From positions 1-64,000 of the forward strand of contig DATNQN010000072.1 of assembly GCA_036703985.1 (NCBI GenBank): DNA of 64,000 bases, written 5' to 3'. Both the position numbers and the translations under genes were made by a program. Numbering within the stretch: position 1 is the first letter of the stretch; each line of letters starts with the position of its first letter. The DNA is from Leptolyngbyaceae cyanobacterium (lineage in GTDB: Bacteria > Cyanobacteriota > Cyanobacteriia > Cyanobacteriales > Aerosakkonemataceae). Below, piece after piece: positions 53,908-62,003 of this stretch. The notes beneath the pieces were generated by a model. That model made no database searches. It was given only the letters and a program-made list of their open reading frames with translations, and was not told the DNA's origin.

Positions 53908-56900
53908 ATGAGTAATGATAATAATATTCGGGAACAAGGTTATCAATATTTCGTTACAGAAGCACCGGAATTGCTGCAAGCGATCGAACAAGATTTACTA
54001 ACTTTAAGAGAAGATTACAGCTTAGTGAAAGTTCACGGTTTGATGCGGACGACGCATACCTTAAAAGGTGCTGCTGCTAACATGGGTTTAGAGACGATTA
54101 AGACGATCGCCCATCATTTGGAAGATGTCTTTAAGTCTCTTTATAATCCCGAATTGACAATTGATAATGAATTAGAGACATTGTTGTTTGAAGGATATGA
54201 ATGTTTGCGTTTACCTTTGATGGCGCAAATTCAAGGCGGTTATGTTAATGATGATGAAGCTCTAGATCGTGCTGTTGCTATATTTGCTCAATTAGAAGAA
54301 AAATTAGGTGATTATTTCGGGAAAGAAGCGCAAATTCCTTCTTCTATAGAACTAGGATTTGATATTACTAAATCTATCTTTGAAGTTGGTGTAAAACAAA
54401 GACTGGAAGAACTGGCAAATGTTTTAAATGATGTTCATATTGAAGGTTGGCAAGTAGAGCCTGCTTTAAGAGAACAGGCAGAAATTTTTATTGGTTTGGC
54501 GGAATCTTTAAATTTGCCGGGATTTGGAGTTATTGCCCAAAAAACTATTGCTGCTTTAGATATTCATCCGGAACAAGCAGTTAGTATTGCGAAGGTAGCG
54601 CTGAGGGATTTTTGGGAAGGTTGGGCAGCTGTAATTGCAGGCGATCGCACGAGCGGCGGAGAACCTTCTTTTGCTTTACAACAGTTAGCTGGAACCATTC
54701 TACCAGCGTCATTACAGAGAGTGGGAGATGGGGAGAGCAGAAGAGTGGGAGATGAGGAAAACCAAGCAGATGTTTTATTTGGCTCTGAATCGATATTCTC
54801 TTTAGATGAAACAGCACCAGAGTTAGCGCATTTAGTAGATTTTTCAACACCGTTAGTAGAGCTAAGCTTAGAAGAGATTTTCGGCAATTTTGCTGAAGAG
54901 ATTCAAGTTGAACAGCCTGTTTTGGAAAATCCTGGCTTAGAAAAGCAAGCACAAAAAGAAACAGCAAAAATAGAAAAAGAAAAAGTTGAAGAACATTCAA
55001 TAGAGCAACCGATCGCAAATTCACAACCGCAAGTTAATTCGGTTAATAATGGGCAATCAACCAATAGTAATAACGTTAAAACTCCGCGTCAAACTGTACG
55101 AGTTGAATTAGAACTGTTAGAACGTTTAAGTTACTTAGCTGGTGAACTTTTAATTAATCAAAATCGACTGGCTAATATTGCCGAACAACTGCAAGATTCT
55201 GTGGGCCGATCGCGTTTTCGTTTGCGACGACACCAGCAAACAATGAGCCAACTGCGGGATTGGTCTGACCAAATGATTATTGACCAAGCCCATCAACGAG
55301 TATTAGAAATCAAAGAATGGCCATCTAAATCAGACTTTGATGCTTTGGAATTAGACCAATATAACGAACTTCACGTACTTTTACAGTCAGTTTCAGAAGA
55401 AATGGTTCAGCTAGAAGAAACTATTGATTCAACTGACTTATTGGCAAGGCAATCTGGTCAAATCTTAGAAAAACAGCGCCGCCTATTAAATAATGTTCAA
55501 GATGACATGAGAGAGGCGCGAATGTTGCCAGTGGGAGAGATTTTCAACCGCTTTCCTCGCCTTTTGCAACAACTAGCAGCAGGTCATCATAAAAAAGTAG
55601 AATTGACATTACACGGTACAGATGTGCTGGTGGATAGAGCGCTAGCAGATAAACTTTACGACCCATTATTACATTTAGTCAGAAACGCTTTCGATCACGG
55701 TATTGAACCGCCAGAAATTCGCGCTGCTAGAGGTAAACCAGAAACTGGTCAAATTGAAATTATTGCTTATCATCAAGGAAATCAAACAATTATTGAAGTT
55801 AGGGATGACGGAGAAGGAATAAATTTCGATCGCATCCGTCAACGAGTAGTTGAACTGCAATGGATGACAGCCGAAAAAGCAAATAATTTATCCCATACTG
55901 CTTTATTAGATTTATTGTTTGAGCCGGGATTTTCCACTGCTGCAAAAGTTAGCGACCTTTCCGGTAGAGGAATCGGTTTAAATGTGGTTCGCTCCCAAAT
56001 GGATGCTGTTTCTGGATCGGTTTCCGTTTATGGCGAACCACATAGGGGAACTACCTTTGCGCTTCAGTTCCCGCTGACATTAACAATGGCAAAACTGATG
56101 GTTTGTGAGTCAAGCGGTTCTGTTTATGCCTTGTTATCTGATGCAGTCGAACAAATAATTATTCCCAAATCTGAACAAATTCAAAAACTAGAAGGACAAA
56201 AAGTTTTACGCTGGCAAAGAGGCAACAGCCAGTGTATGGTTCCCATCTATAATATGACTGAATTGTTAGGTTATAATCCTACCTCTGTGCCGTTATTTTC
56301 TACACCTCTAATTCTGTTAAAACAAAATCAAGAATTGATGGGATTAGAAGTCGATCAAATTGTCGGCGAACAAGAGCTTGTAATTAGACCTTTAGGCAAA
56401 GCAATTGCACCTCCTAATTATGTTTATGGAGGCAGCACTTTAGCTGATGGTCGCCTGACATTGGTGATTGATGGTAATGCTTTGGTTCATCATTTATTGG
56501 AGCGAATGAATCAGCGATCGCAAATTTCCAATTTACAATGGCAAATAGAAAATAAAAACCCCTCCTTCCATCTACCTGCCGAAATTCCTCGTTTGCAATT
56601 AAAGGAATCTGATTTATCTGCACCTCAGCTTTCTACCTCATCGCAGTTATCAGATACTCCTTCTACTCCCCTTTTTCCTCTCAATTCTTCTTTCCCACAA
56701 ATTCTCATCGTAGACGATTCAATTAGCTTACGGCAAACTTTAGCCTTAACTTTGCAAAAAGCTAACTATCAAGTGATTCAGGCTCAAAATGGTCGCGAGG
56801 CACTTCAGCAAATCCGCCAAAATCCCGGCATTCAATTAGTAATTTGCGATATCGAAATGCCTTTGATGAATGGTTTTGAGTTTTTAAACAATTATCGTCG

Positions 56901-57084
56901 CGACTCCGCTTTAGGGAAAGTTCCTGTAGTGATGCTGACTTCTCGCCGCAGCGAAAAACATCGCTTGTTAGCGCTGGAAATGGGAGCGGTAGACTATTTT
57001 ACCAAGCCGTATCGAGATGAAGAAATTTTGAATGCGATCGCTAATTTGTTAAATAGCAAAACACCTACTCTCGTGCGTTCTTAA
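53908..57084 (+). CDS. pixL: CheA-like hybrid histidine kinase with receiver (PixL-like)
   Basis: 1058 residues. An HPt domain comes first, with phospho-His50 in RTTHTLKGAAANMG. A variable linker covers about 110-385, with Gln/Glu-rich low complexity near 330-390. The dimerisation helices, ATPase domain (LLHLVRNAFDHGI, DDGEGI, SGRGIGLNVV, GTTFALQFPLTLT) and CheW-like domain follow. A C-terminal receiver (ILIVDDSISLR, Asp in VICDIEMPLMNG, MLTSRR, YFTKPY) ends the protein. It phosphorylates the CheY at 48984 and the PATAN regulator. One HPt domain only, like PixL and unlike multi-HPt ChpA kinases. Confidence 0.94.
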   Translation: MSNDNNIREQGYQYFVTEAPELLQAIEQDLLTLREDYSLVKVHGLMRTTHTLKGAAANMGLETIKTIAHHLEDVFKSLYNPELTIDNELETLLFEGYECLRLPLMAQIQGGYVNDDEALDRAVAIFAQLEEKLGDYFGKEAQIPSSIELGFDITKSIFEVGVKQRLEELANVLNDVHIEGWQVEPALREQAEIFIGLAESLNLPGFGVIAQKTIAALDIHPEQAVSIAKVALRDFWEGWAAVIAGDRTSGGEPSFALQQLAGTILPASLQRVGDGESRRVGDEENQADVLFGSESIFSLDETAPELAHLVDFSTPLVELSLEEIFGNFAEEIQVEQPVLENPGLEKQAQKETAKIEKEKVEEHSIEQPIANSQPQVNSVNNGQSTNSNNVKTPRQTVRVELELLERLSYLAGELLINQNRLANIAEQLQDSVGRSRFRLRRHQQTMSQLRDWSDQMIIDQAHQRVLEIKEWPSKSDFDALELDQYNELHVLLQSVSEEMVQLEETIDSTDLLARQSGQILEKQRRLLNNVQDDMREARMLPVGEIFNRFPRLLQQLAAGHHKKVELTLHGTDVLVDRALADKLYDPLLHLVRNAFDHGIEPPEIRAARGKPETGQIEIIAYHQGNQTIIEVRDDGEGINFDRIRQRVVELQWMTAEKANNLSHTALLDLLFEPGFSTAAKVSDLSGRGIGLNVVRSQMDAVSGSVSVYGEPHRGTTFALQFPLTLTMAKLMVCESSGSVYALLSDAVEQIIIPKSEQIQKLEGQKVLRWQRGNSQCMVPIYNMTELLGYNPTSVPLFSTPLILLKQNQELMGLEVDQIVGEQELVIRPLGKAIAPPNYVYGGSTLADGRLTLVIDGNALVHHLLERMNQRSQISNLQWQIENKNPSFHLPAEIPRLQLKESDLSAPQLSTSSQLSDTPSTPLFPLNSSFPQILIVDDSISLRQTLALTLQKANYQVIQAQNGREALQQIRQNPGIQLVICDIEMPLMNGFEFLNNYRRDSALGKVPVVMLTSRRSEKHRLLALEMGAVDYFTKPYRDEEILNAIANLLNSKTPTLVRS

Positions 57085-57240
57085 TTAGATACAGCGGTTC
57101 CCGCAGTAGTGAGGTACACCAAATATAGTGGTAGCGACTGTAAGAAATAAGTTTGGTAAATTCTGACTGTACCTCATAACAGAGAAAACCGCTGTAAATG
57201 GGAAAGGGAAGCAAGATTGTATTCTTACTTGCTAGAAGCA

Positions 57241-57598
57241 TTAGCGTAACGGTAAGAATCTGAATTGACCTTCCCATTCTCCTTCTAAACTACATTCAGC
57301 TATTAGCAAAAGTTCTTCGATCGCTAAACCAACTGAAACACGACGACTTACTTCAAACACTCCAGGCATCAACAAACCTGCTTGTATTCGATCGTAGGCA
57401 AATCCTGTCATTGTTGTCACATCGTGGGTTAGTACGATGCGCCCGTGTTGTGCTGCCCATTCCAATACAGTTGGATCGTCTGCTTCCGATAAGCCTACAT
57501 CTTGAACGCGGACAATATCAATATCAGGATTTTGACGCAGAATACCGCGAACAATTTGATTATTAAAGTTTTTTTTCATCAGCTAAAAATCGCACCAT
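57241..57598 (-). pseudogene. DUF5615 PIN-like toxin, frameshifted at an A8 run
   Basis: From ATG 57598 the sequence reads M-V-R-F-L-A-D-E and then runs into a stop because of eight A residues (57569-57576 as T on the plus strand). With seven, it would continue K-N-F-N-N-Q-I-V-R-G, the normal DUF5615 start. The remaining frame (57241-57579) encodes the rest: LTHDVTTMTGFAYDRI and so on. The lost block holds the first catalytic Asp (LADE). Either it is inactivated, it depends on slippage in the A run, or the assembly has a homopolymer error. It lies 6 bases after its DUF433 partner. Confidence 0.7.
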
Positions 57599-57604
57599 AC
57601 AAGA

Positions 57605-57937
57605 TTACCTTTGTTGGTTGCGTCTTGCTAATAAACGCTCGCGAATTCCAACCGGATTGAATCGTTTTTCAGCTTCTTGCCGAACTTCAGCAGCATGATG
57701 TTGACGTTCTAATAGATAAGCATCAACTTCAGCTTGGTGGCGTAAATAATAGGCGATGGCAGAATAAATGTCGGCAAGCTGAAGTGATGGGTACTGCTCC
57801 CTAATTTCTTCAGATGTAGCCCCCTCACGAAAAGCCGTGACAACTGTATCCAAGGTAACGCGGGTTTTGCTAATACGAATCACGCCATCAGGATCTATTT
57901 TCAGTGGAATAGGCTCGGAAGTGGGAATCAGTACCAT
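57605..57937 (-). CDS. DUF433 antitoxin
   Basis: 110 residues. The DUF433 helix-turn-helix core is IRISKTRVTLDTVVTAFREGATSEEIREQYPSLQLADIYSAIAYYLRH. A charged C-terminal helix (LLERQHHAAEVRQEAEKRF) probably wraps the toxin. DUF433/DUF5615 pairs are predicted VapBC-like toxin-antitoxin systems in cyanobacteria. It is divergent from a second pair 72 bases away. Confidence 0.85.
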   Translation of the reverse strand: MVLIPTSEPIPLKIDPDGVIRISKTRVTLDTVVTAFREGATSEEIREQYPSLQLADIYSAIAYYLRHQAEVDAYLLERQHHAAEVRQEAEKRFNPVGIRERLLARRNQQR

Positions 57938-58009
57938 TTGGTAATTAAAATAGTAGTGATGTGATATTTTTTTAGTATAAGCTATAAAAATATTAAAGTT
58001 CGCTTTGCT

Positions 58010-58240
58010 ATGAGCTATCGCAACATCATTACAATCGAACCTGGTAAACGTGGTGGCAAGCCCTGTATCAGACGAATGCGAATTACAGTATACGATGTTT
58101 TGGGTTGGCTAGCAGCTGGTATGTCTCATAAAGAAATTTTAGATGACTTCCCTGAATTGACAGAAGAAGATATTAGAGCTTGTCTCGAATTTGCTGCTGA
58201 CCGAGAACGTAGTTTAATTGCTGTGGTAGGTGAAACTTGA
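58010..58240 (+). CDS. DUF433 antitoxin, second module
   Basis: 76 residues: IITIEPGKRGGKPCIRRMRITVYDVLGWLAAGMSHKEILDDFPELTEEDIRACLEFAADRE, the compact form of DUF433 with the conserved G-G-K-P-C-I-R-(R/G). It binds DNA and neutralises the toxin encoded next. Stop and toxin start overlap by 3 bases. Confidence 0.88.
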   Translation: MSYRNIITIEPGKRGGKPCIRRMRITVYDVLGWLAAGMSHKEILDDFPELTEEDIRACLEFAADRERSLIAVVGET

Positions 58241-58569
58241 AATTACTATTCGACCAAAACTTGAGTCGGAAGTTAGTAAATCGTTTAGCTGATATCTTCC
58301 CTGATGCTAGCCACGTTCAGTTTCACGGACTTACAGATGCAGATGATAGCGAAATTTGGGAATTTGCCAAGACTGAAGGATTTTGTATTGTTACTCAGGA
58401 TGCTGACTTTGCAGAAAGGAGTCATCTTTACGGTTCACCGCCAAAGGTGATTTGGTTGCGGTGTGGCAATACACCTACAAGCAACGTGGAAGCAATACTT
58501 CGCGCTGGGGCAGAGGCAATTCAAGAATTAATCGGTAATACCAGTTTGGATTATCTAGAGCTTTACTAA
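58237..58569 (+). CDS. DUF5615 PIN-like toxin, second module
   Basis: 110 residues with a TTG start overlapping the antitoxin stop (TTGA). The PIN-like acidic residues are visible: LLFDQNLS, DADDSEIWEFA, VTQDADFAERS. Predicted ribonuclease toxin. Intact, in contrast to the homologue at 57241. Tight overlap supports translational coupling with antitoxin first. Confidence 0.87.
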   Translation: MKLLFDQNLSRKLVNRLADIFPDASHVQFHGLTDADDSEIWEFAKTEGFCIVTQDADFAERSHLYGSPPKVIWLRCGNTPTSNVEAILRAGAEAIQELIGNTSLDYLELY

Positions 58570-58749
58570 CTAACAAACTATCAAATTAAGTTTGTTGCCT
58601 ACTAATAGCGATCGCACTCCTTGCTACATCGCAGTATAACAGTAGCGATCGCATTCTGTTTGCTCACCAGGTAGCGTTTATCGCTCATATCATGCCAAGC
58701 TAAAATAGAGACATAGAACACTGTCTAATTAAGTTTATTTTCTTTGACT

Positions 58750-58917
58750 CTATCCCGGCTTTCGACGACGATACCACTTCAACAAGAATATGTCGCGAAT
58801 TGCTCCTCTAAATGATGATTCATGCCCTTTACCAGCAAGCCTCGATCCAGTATATGTTCCTAACCAAGCTACAATAACCACCAAACAAAAGATTAAGAAG
58901 CCTTCCGAGCTTTCCAT
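58750..58917 (-). CDS. Small single-pass membrane protein (55 residues)
   Basis: ATG 58917 to TAG 58750. It begins MESSEGF, followed by a transmembrane helix (LIFCLVVIVAWLGTY), then G-S-R-L-A-G-K-G-H and a very basic tail (LLKWYRRRKPG). The segment G-T-Y-x-G-x-R-L-A-G-K-x-H recurs in the 99-residue protein at 59247-59546 (10 of 13 positions). No known family was recognised. No strong ribosome site was seen, so the call rests on the shared motif and helix. Confidence 0.55.
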   Translation of the reverse strand: MESSEGFLIFCLVVIVAWLGTYTGSRLAGKGHESSFRGAIRDIFLLKWYRRRKPG

Positions 58918-59014
58918 GTACAATTCACTTTTGCAAAATAAACGGTAATCACTCTTTGTTCAGATCTAGCTACTCCAATATTTAGTAGGAGATAAGTTCT
59001 TAATTAAACTCGTT

Positions 59015-59089
59015 TTACTGATTCTTAAAAAGGGAAATTACAGCAAAAACCACGAAAATAGCTACTAACAGCAGCGCAATAGCGGCCAT
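59015..59089 (-). CDS. Candidate 24-residue membrane peptide
   Basis: ATG 59089 to TAA 59015, preceded by TTTAGG about 9 bases upstream. The peptide is nearly all hydrophobic (AAIALLLVAIFVVFAVISLF) with a K-N-Q end, resembling small bacterial membrane peptides or type I toxins. Length alone makes chance possible. Position between two related small membrane proteins on the same strand raises its credibility. Confidence 0.4.
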   Translation of the reverse strand: MAAIALLLVAIFVVFAVISLFKNQ

Positions 59090-59169
59090 ATAACAGTACC
59101 TAAAAATTTGGGTTTTAAGTTTTTACTAAGCTGTGGTAGAAATAATGATAGGGGAAGCAAGGGGAGAGG

Positions 59170-59201
59170 TATATTAATGTTCATTAAAGAACATTAATAT
59201 A
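59170..59201. terminator. 13-bp hairpin downstream of the 99-residue membrane protein
   Basis: TATATTAATGTTC at 59170-59182 is the exact complement of 59189-59201 around ATTAAA. It lies 46 bases past the stop of the minus-strand gene at 59247. Confidence 0.55.
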
Positions 59202-59246
59202 TTTCTTCTGAAACATAAGATATCTGGAACACCCTTGCTACACTAA

Positions 59247-59546
59247 TCATTTATTGAATTCAGAGGTTGTACTTTCAGCGAGGTGGTAGGCATTTTCAGT
59301 GACCTGAATTATGTCTATGCACTCTTTTATAATGCGGCAGGTGTCTAATGTATTCTTTCCCAAATTTTTCTTTGCTTCCTTATGAGTCTTGCCTGCAAGA
59401 CGAGCGCCTACATAAGTTCCACTAGTAGCAACCACAGCAGCTGCCGCCGTTATACCAACTGCACTTGCCACCACCAAAAGCACAGGGGGACTAGTAGCTA
59501 CAGCTACAACTGGTGCTGTCGAATGCCGAGCGATATGGTGAATCAT
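59247..59546 (-). CDS. Small membrane protein with GTYxGxRLAGKxH motif (99 residues)
   Basis: ATG 59546 is chosen because GGGAG lies 8 bases upstream; a GTG frame adds five residues. Residues 10-45 form a hydrophobic, Ala/Val-rich region (one long or two short helices). The motif G-T-Y-V-G-A-R-L-A-G-K-T-H follows, then a Lys-rich segment and an amphipathic tail with two Cys (CRIIKEC). It shares the motif with the 55-residue protein at 58750. It is divergent from the vMAP-like gene with 173 bases between them. Function unknown. Confidence 0.65.
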   Translation of the reverse strand: MIHHIARHSTAPVVAVATSPPVLLVVASAVGITAAAAVVATSGTYVGARLAGKTHKEAKKNLGKNTLDTCRIIKECIDIIQVTENAYHLAESTTSEFNK

Positions 59547-59610
59547 GCTATTTACTCCCACTTTCTGTCTATAATAGACCCCTCAGACCCAACCTGAAAA
59601 GACGCAAAAA

Positions 59611-59676
59611 GGCGGATTAAGGCGGATATTTGGAAAATTTTTGGAAAATTTAAACCCAAGGCGGATCGGGGCGGAT
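59611..59676. promoter_or_regulatory. Four phased GGCGGAT direct repeats
   Basis: GGCGGAT occurs at 59611, 59621, 59660 and 59670: two pairs with 10-base spacing (one helical turn), offset by 49 bases. TTGGAAAATTT is also duplicated between them. They lie 44 bases upstream of the gene at 59720, in the divergent promoter region, and look like iterated binding sites of a regulator. Confidence 0.6.
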
Positions 59677-59719
59677 TAAGTCAGCTATAATAATCCCCAG
59701 TTCTCTAACATCCTCACTT

Positions 59720-60229
59720 ATGGACAGCCGCGAGGTATTGCAATTTGTAGATCAAGTTGTCTACACTAAAACAGGCAAACATCTAAATGATTTACAGAGA
59801 GGAATTATCGAGGGAACACTGAAGCGGCAAAAATATTCTGATATTGCTAAATATTTTAATTGTACAACTGGTCATACTAAGGAAGTAGGTTACGAGCTTT
59901 GGCAATTATTATCTGAAATTTTTGGTGAAACAGTTGATAAAAAGCATCTTCAATCTGTTTTAGAACGTCAAGAAAATATTAATATATCATTGGGCGAAAA
60001 AAGTATTAATAGCAATATAATCGGCTGTATAAACGTTGGTTCAGAACAACCCAATTCCACCCCAGATAAAAATCAGCCTACAACTCCAGACTTTCAGCAG
60101 AGCAACAATAATCAAACAAAGAAAGAAAAAATTGATAAATTACGTAAGCATGGTTTAAGTGATGAGGAAATAGCAGAGTTATTAGACCTGCCATTGGAAG
60201 TAGTGAATCTGGTAGATAGTGAGGATTAA
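59720..60229 (+). CDS. Stand-alone vMAP-like N-terminal helical domain protein
   Basis: 169 residues. Residues 1-90 (LQFVDQVVYTKTGKHLNDLQRGIIEGTLKRQKYSDIAKYFNCTTGHTKEVGYELWQLLSEIFGE) match the helix-turn-helix-like domain that in cyanobacteria usually heads large NACHT, NB-ARC, WD40 or CHAT proteins (vMAP N-terminal type). A polar linker (about 100-135) follows. The C-terminal segment KLRKHGLSDEEIAELLDLPLEVVNLV resembles a sigma-like HTH. There is no ATPase or effector in the gene. It could be an adaptor or a regulator binding the upstream repeats (inference). Confidence 0.65.
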   Translation: MDSREVLQFVDQVVYTKTGKHLNDLQRGIIEGTLKRQKYSDIAKYFNCTTGHTKEVGYELWQLLSEIFGETVDKKHLQSVLERQENINISLGEKSINSNIIGCINVGSEQPNSTPDKNQPTTPDFQQSNNNQTKKEKIDKLRKHGLSDEEIAELLDLPLEVVNLVDSED

Positions 60230-60315
60230 ATCTTGTATTATACAATAATGGAAAATAACTTAGTTTTTTATTCAGTCTGCTCTACCGCATTTTTTCAGCT
60301 AGCTTAGGAGATTTT

Positions 60316-60534
60316 ATGCCTCTTACTGAACTTCTACCTCTTGTGAAGGAACTATCTCACAGCGATCGGCTCCTACTCCTTCATTTTTTGACATCTGAAC
60401 TTCTCAAAGATGCAAGTCTAATCCCATTGGGCGATCGAGATAAAATATCTATTCCTAACTTGTATGACTCTTTTGAAGCTGCTGCTGTTTTAGCGAAGGC
60501 ATTAGCAGAGGAAAAAGCTGCGATTCATGGTTGA
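60316..60534 (+). CDS. Small partner protein of a retropepsin-like protease
   Basis: 72 residues, AGGAG ribosome site at about 60306. It begins MPLTELLPLVKELSHSDRLLLLHFLTSEL, an amphipathic helical pattern common to small antitoxin-like cyanobacterial proteins. It overlaps the protease gene by 8 bases. A role as inhibitor or antitoxin of that protein is inference. Confidence 0.6.
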   Translation: MPLTELLPLVKELSHSDRLLLLHFLTSELLKDASLIPLGDRDKISIPNLYDSFEAAAVLAKALAEEKAAIHG

Positions 60535-60955
60535 TAAAGTTAGATTTACTTTTACTGAACTCAACAGAGAGATGGGTGCTTTTAGTACACTACCATACTT
60601 ACCACTAACACTCAGCTATCGGAATCAGTCTTTAAGAGTATCAGGTTTGCTGGATACAGGAGCCAGCGTTAATGTGTTGCCATATCAAATCGGGTTAAGG
60701 TTGGGAGCAGTTTGGGAACGTCAGATGTTAAATGTTCCTCTAGGGGGAAATTTAGCTCAGTCTGAAGCACGAGCATTGGTTGTGACGGCAGTCGTCGATC
60801 GCTTTACTCCTGTGGATTTGGCTTTTGCTTGGACGATGGATAGATCGGCTCCATTAATATTGGGACACATGAATTTTTTTGAAGAATTCGATGTGTGCTT
60901 TTATCGATCGGAGTTGGCATTTGAAATTAGCCCCAGGAGAATGCCAAAGGGTTAA
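60527..60955 (+). CDS. Retropepsin-like aspartic protease
   Basis: 142 residues. The retroviral-type active site L-L-D-T-G-A-S-V-N-V-L-P is near residue 45. The second conserved Gly-containing strand is LILGHMNFFEEFDV, close to the I-L-G-x-D/N-F-L element. As in other single-domain retropepsins it must dimerise. No signal peptide. It is commonly found next to small helical proteins in cyanobacteria; substrate unknown. Confidence 0.8.
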   Translation: MVDKVRFTFTELNREMGAFSTLPYLPLTLSYRNQSLRVSGLLDTGASVNVLPYQIGLRLGAVWERQMLNVPLGGNLAQSEARALVVTAVVDRFTPVDLAFAWTMDRSAPLILGHMNFFEEFDVCFYRSELAFEISPRRMPKG

Positions 60956-61039
60956 GAAGGTAGACCTGGAGGAGTGAGGCTGGTCTTCTTTACTAATAAA
61001 GCAACAAATAGGATTAGTATAGAAACTAAATAAATAATC

Positions 61040-61303
61040 ATGGAAGTAACACGCTTATCAAACAGTGGACAAGTAATTATTCCTAAAGCTTTGCGAGATG
61101 CTCACCGCTGGGAAGAAGGACAAGAATTAATTGCCATTGACATGGGTGATGGTATTCTTCTCAAACCTAAAAAGCCTTTTGTGGAAACTAAATTAGAAGA
61201 TGTAGGAGGGTGCTTAAAATATCAAGGAAAACCTAAAAATATGGATGATTTAGAAGATGCTATTCGCCAGGGTGTAGCGGAGCAGTGGCATGATTTCGGT
61301 TGA
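61040..61303 (+). CDS. AbrB/MazE-type antitoxin (swapped-hairpin DNA-binding)
   Basis: 87 residues. The SpoVT-AbrB domain is LSNSGQVIIPKALRDAHRWEEGQELIAIDMGDGILLKP. The C-terminal toxin-binding segment has DLEDAIRQGVAEQWHD. It overlaps by 14 bases the start of a VapC-type gene that is truncated, so the antitoxin is now an orphan. Confidence 0.88.
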   Translation: MEVTRLSNSGQVIIPKALRDAHRWEEGQELIAIDMGDGILLKPKKPFVETKLEDVGGCLKYQGKPKNMDDLEDAIRQGVAEQWHDFG

Positions 61304-61394
61304 TACAAATGTTGTGGTAAGGCTTCTGACACAAGATGATGAACGAACCTTTATAATAAAAATTAATTCCACACTTCAGTTAAATCTAAAATAA
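61290..61394 (+). pseudogene. Truncated VapC (PIN-domain) toxin
   Basis: ATG 61290 encodes MISVDTNVVVRLLTQDDER, the hallmark PIN N-terminus with the first catalytic Asp (V-D-T-N). After about 20 codons the homology stops, and the frame runs antisense through the 3' end of the Uma2 gene to a TAA at 61392. The junction near 61350 marks a deletion or insertion that removed most of the toxin. Confidence 0.78.
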
Positions 61395-61965
61395 ACTCAG
61401 GTAAAACATTTTCCCCTGATAAAGTAGCAGGATTATCCAGCATTTCTACTTCGCGATTTTTTCGATAAATTTCTACTTTTTTGTTTTTTCTATCAATCAA
61501 CCAACCTAAACGAGCGCCATTTTCTATATACTCTCTCATTTTGGCTCGCAAGGGTTCCATATTGTCATTTTTAGAACGCAATTCTAATACAAAATCAGGA
61601 CAGATGGGAGCAAAACTTTCTTGCTGTTCTTTGGTAAGTGTATCCCATCTTTCTTGACTTACCCAAGCGGCATCGGGAGAGCGATCGGCCCCATTTGGAA
61701 GATGAAAACCTGTTGAAGAATTAAATGCTTTACCCAGTTTAGTTTGACGATTCCACAACCAAAGTTGTCCCTCTATATCTAGGTTCCTGTTCCCTGTTTC
61801 GCTGCCTGTTGGTGGCATAACAATTAGCTCTCCTGTGCCATTTCTTTCTAACTGCAATTCTCGGTTAACCAGTGCTAATTCAATAAACTGTTCGTGGGAA
61901 ACTATAAGTGTTAATGTAGATGGAATATTAACTGCTATTGTTTGAGATAATTTAGTTTCTGCCAT
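61363..61965 (-). CDS. Uma2 family (DUF820) putative endonuclease
   Basis: 200 residues. The restriction-endonuclease-like core is FHLPNGADRSPDAAWVSQERW, CPDFVLELRSKND and NGARLGWLIDRKNKKVEIYR, giving the D...E-x-K-like catalytic pattern (Asp in SPDA, Glu in LEL). The family is hugely expanded in cyanobacteria; native function unproven. Its 3' end overlies the broken VapC gene. Confidence 0.88.
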   Translation of the reverse strand: MAETKLSQTIAVNIPSTLTLIVSHEQFIELALVNRELQLERNGTGELIVMPPTGSETGNRNLDIEGQLWLWNRQTKLGKAFNSSTGFHLPNGADRSPDAAWVSQERWDTLTKEQQESFAPICPDFVLELRSKNDNMEPLRAKMREYIENGARLGWLIDRKNKKVEIYRKNREVEMLDNPATLSGENVLPEFILDLTEVWN

Positions 61966-62003
61966 ATTTTTAACCTAAAAAAATCAAACTTTTCCATCTG
62001 AAA

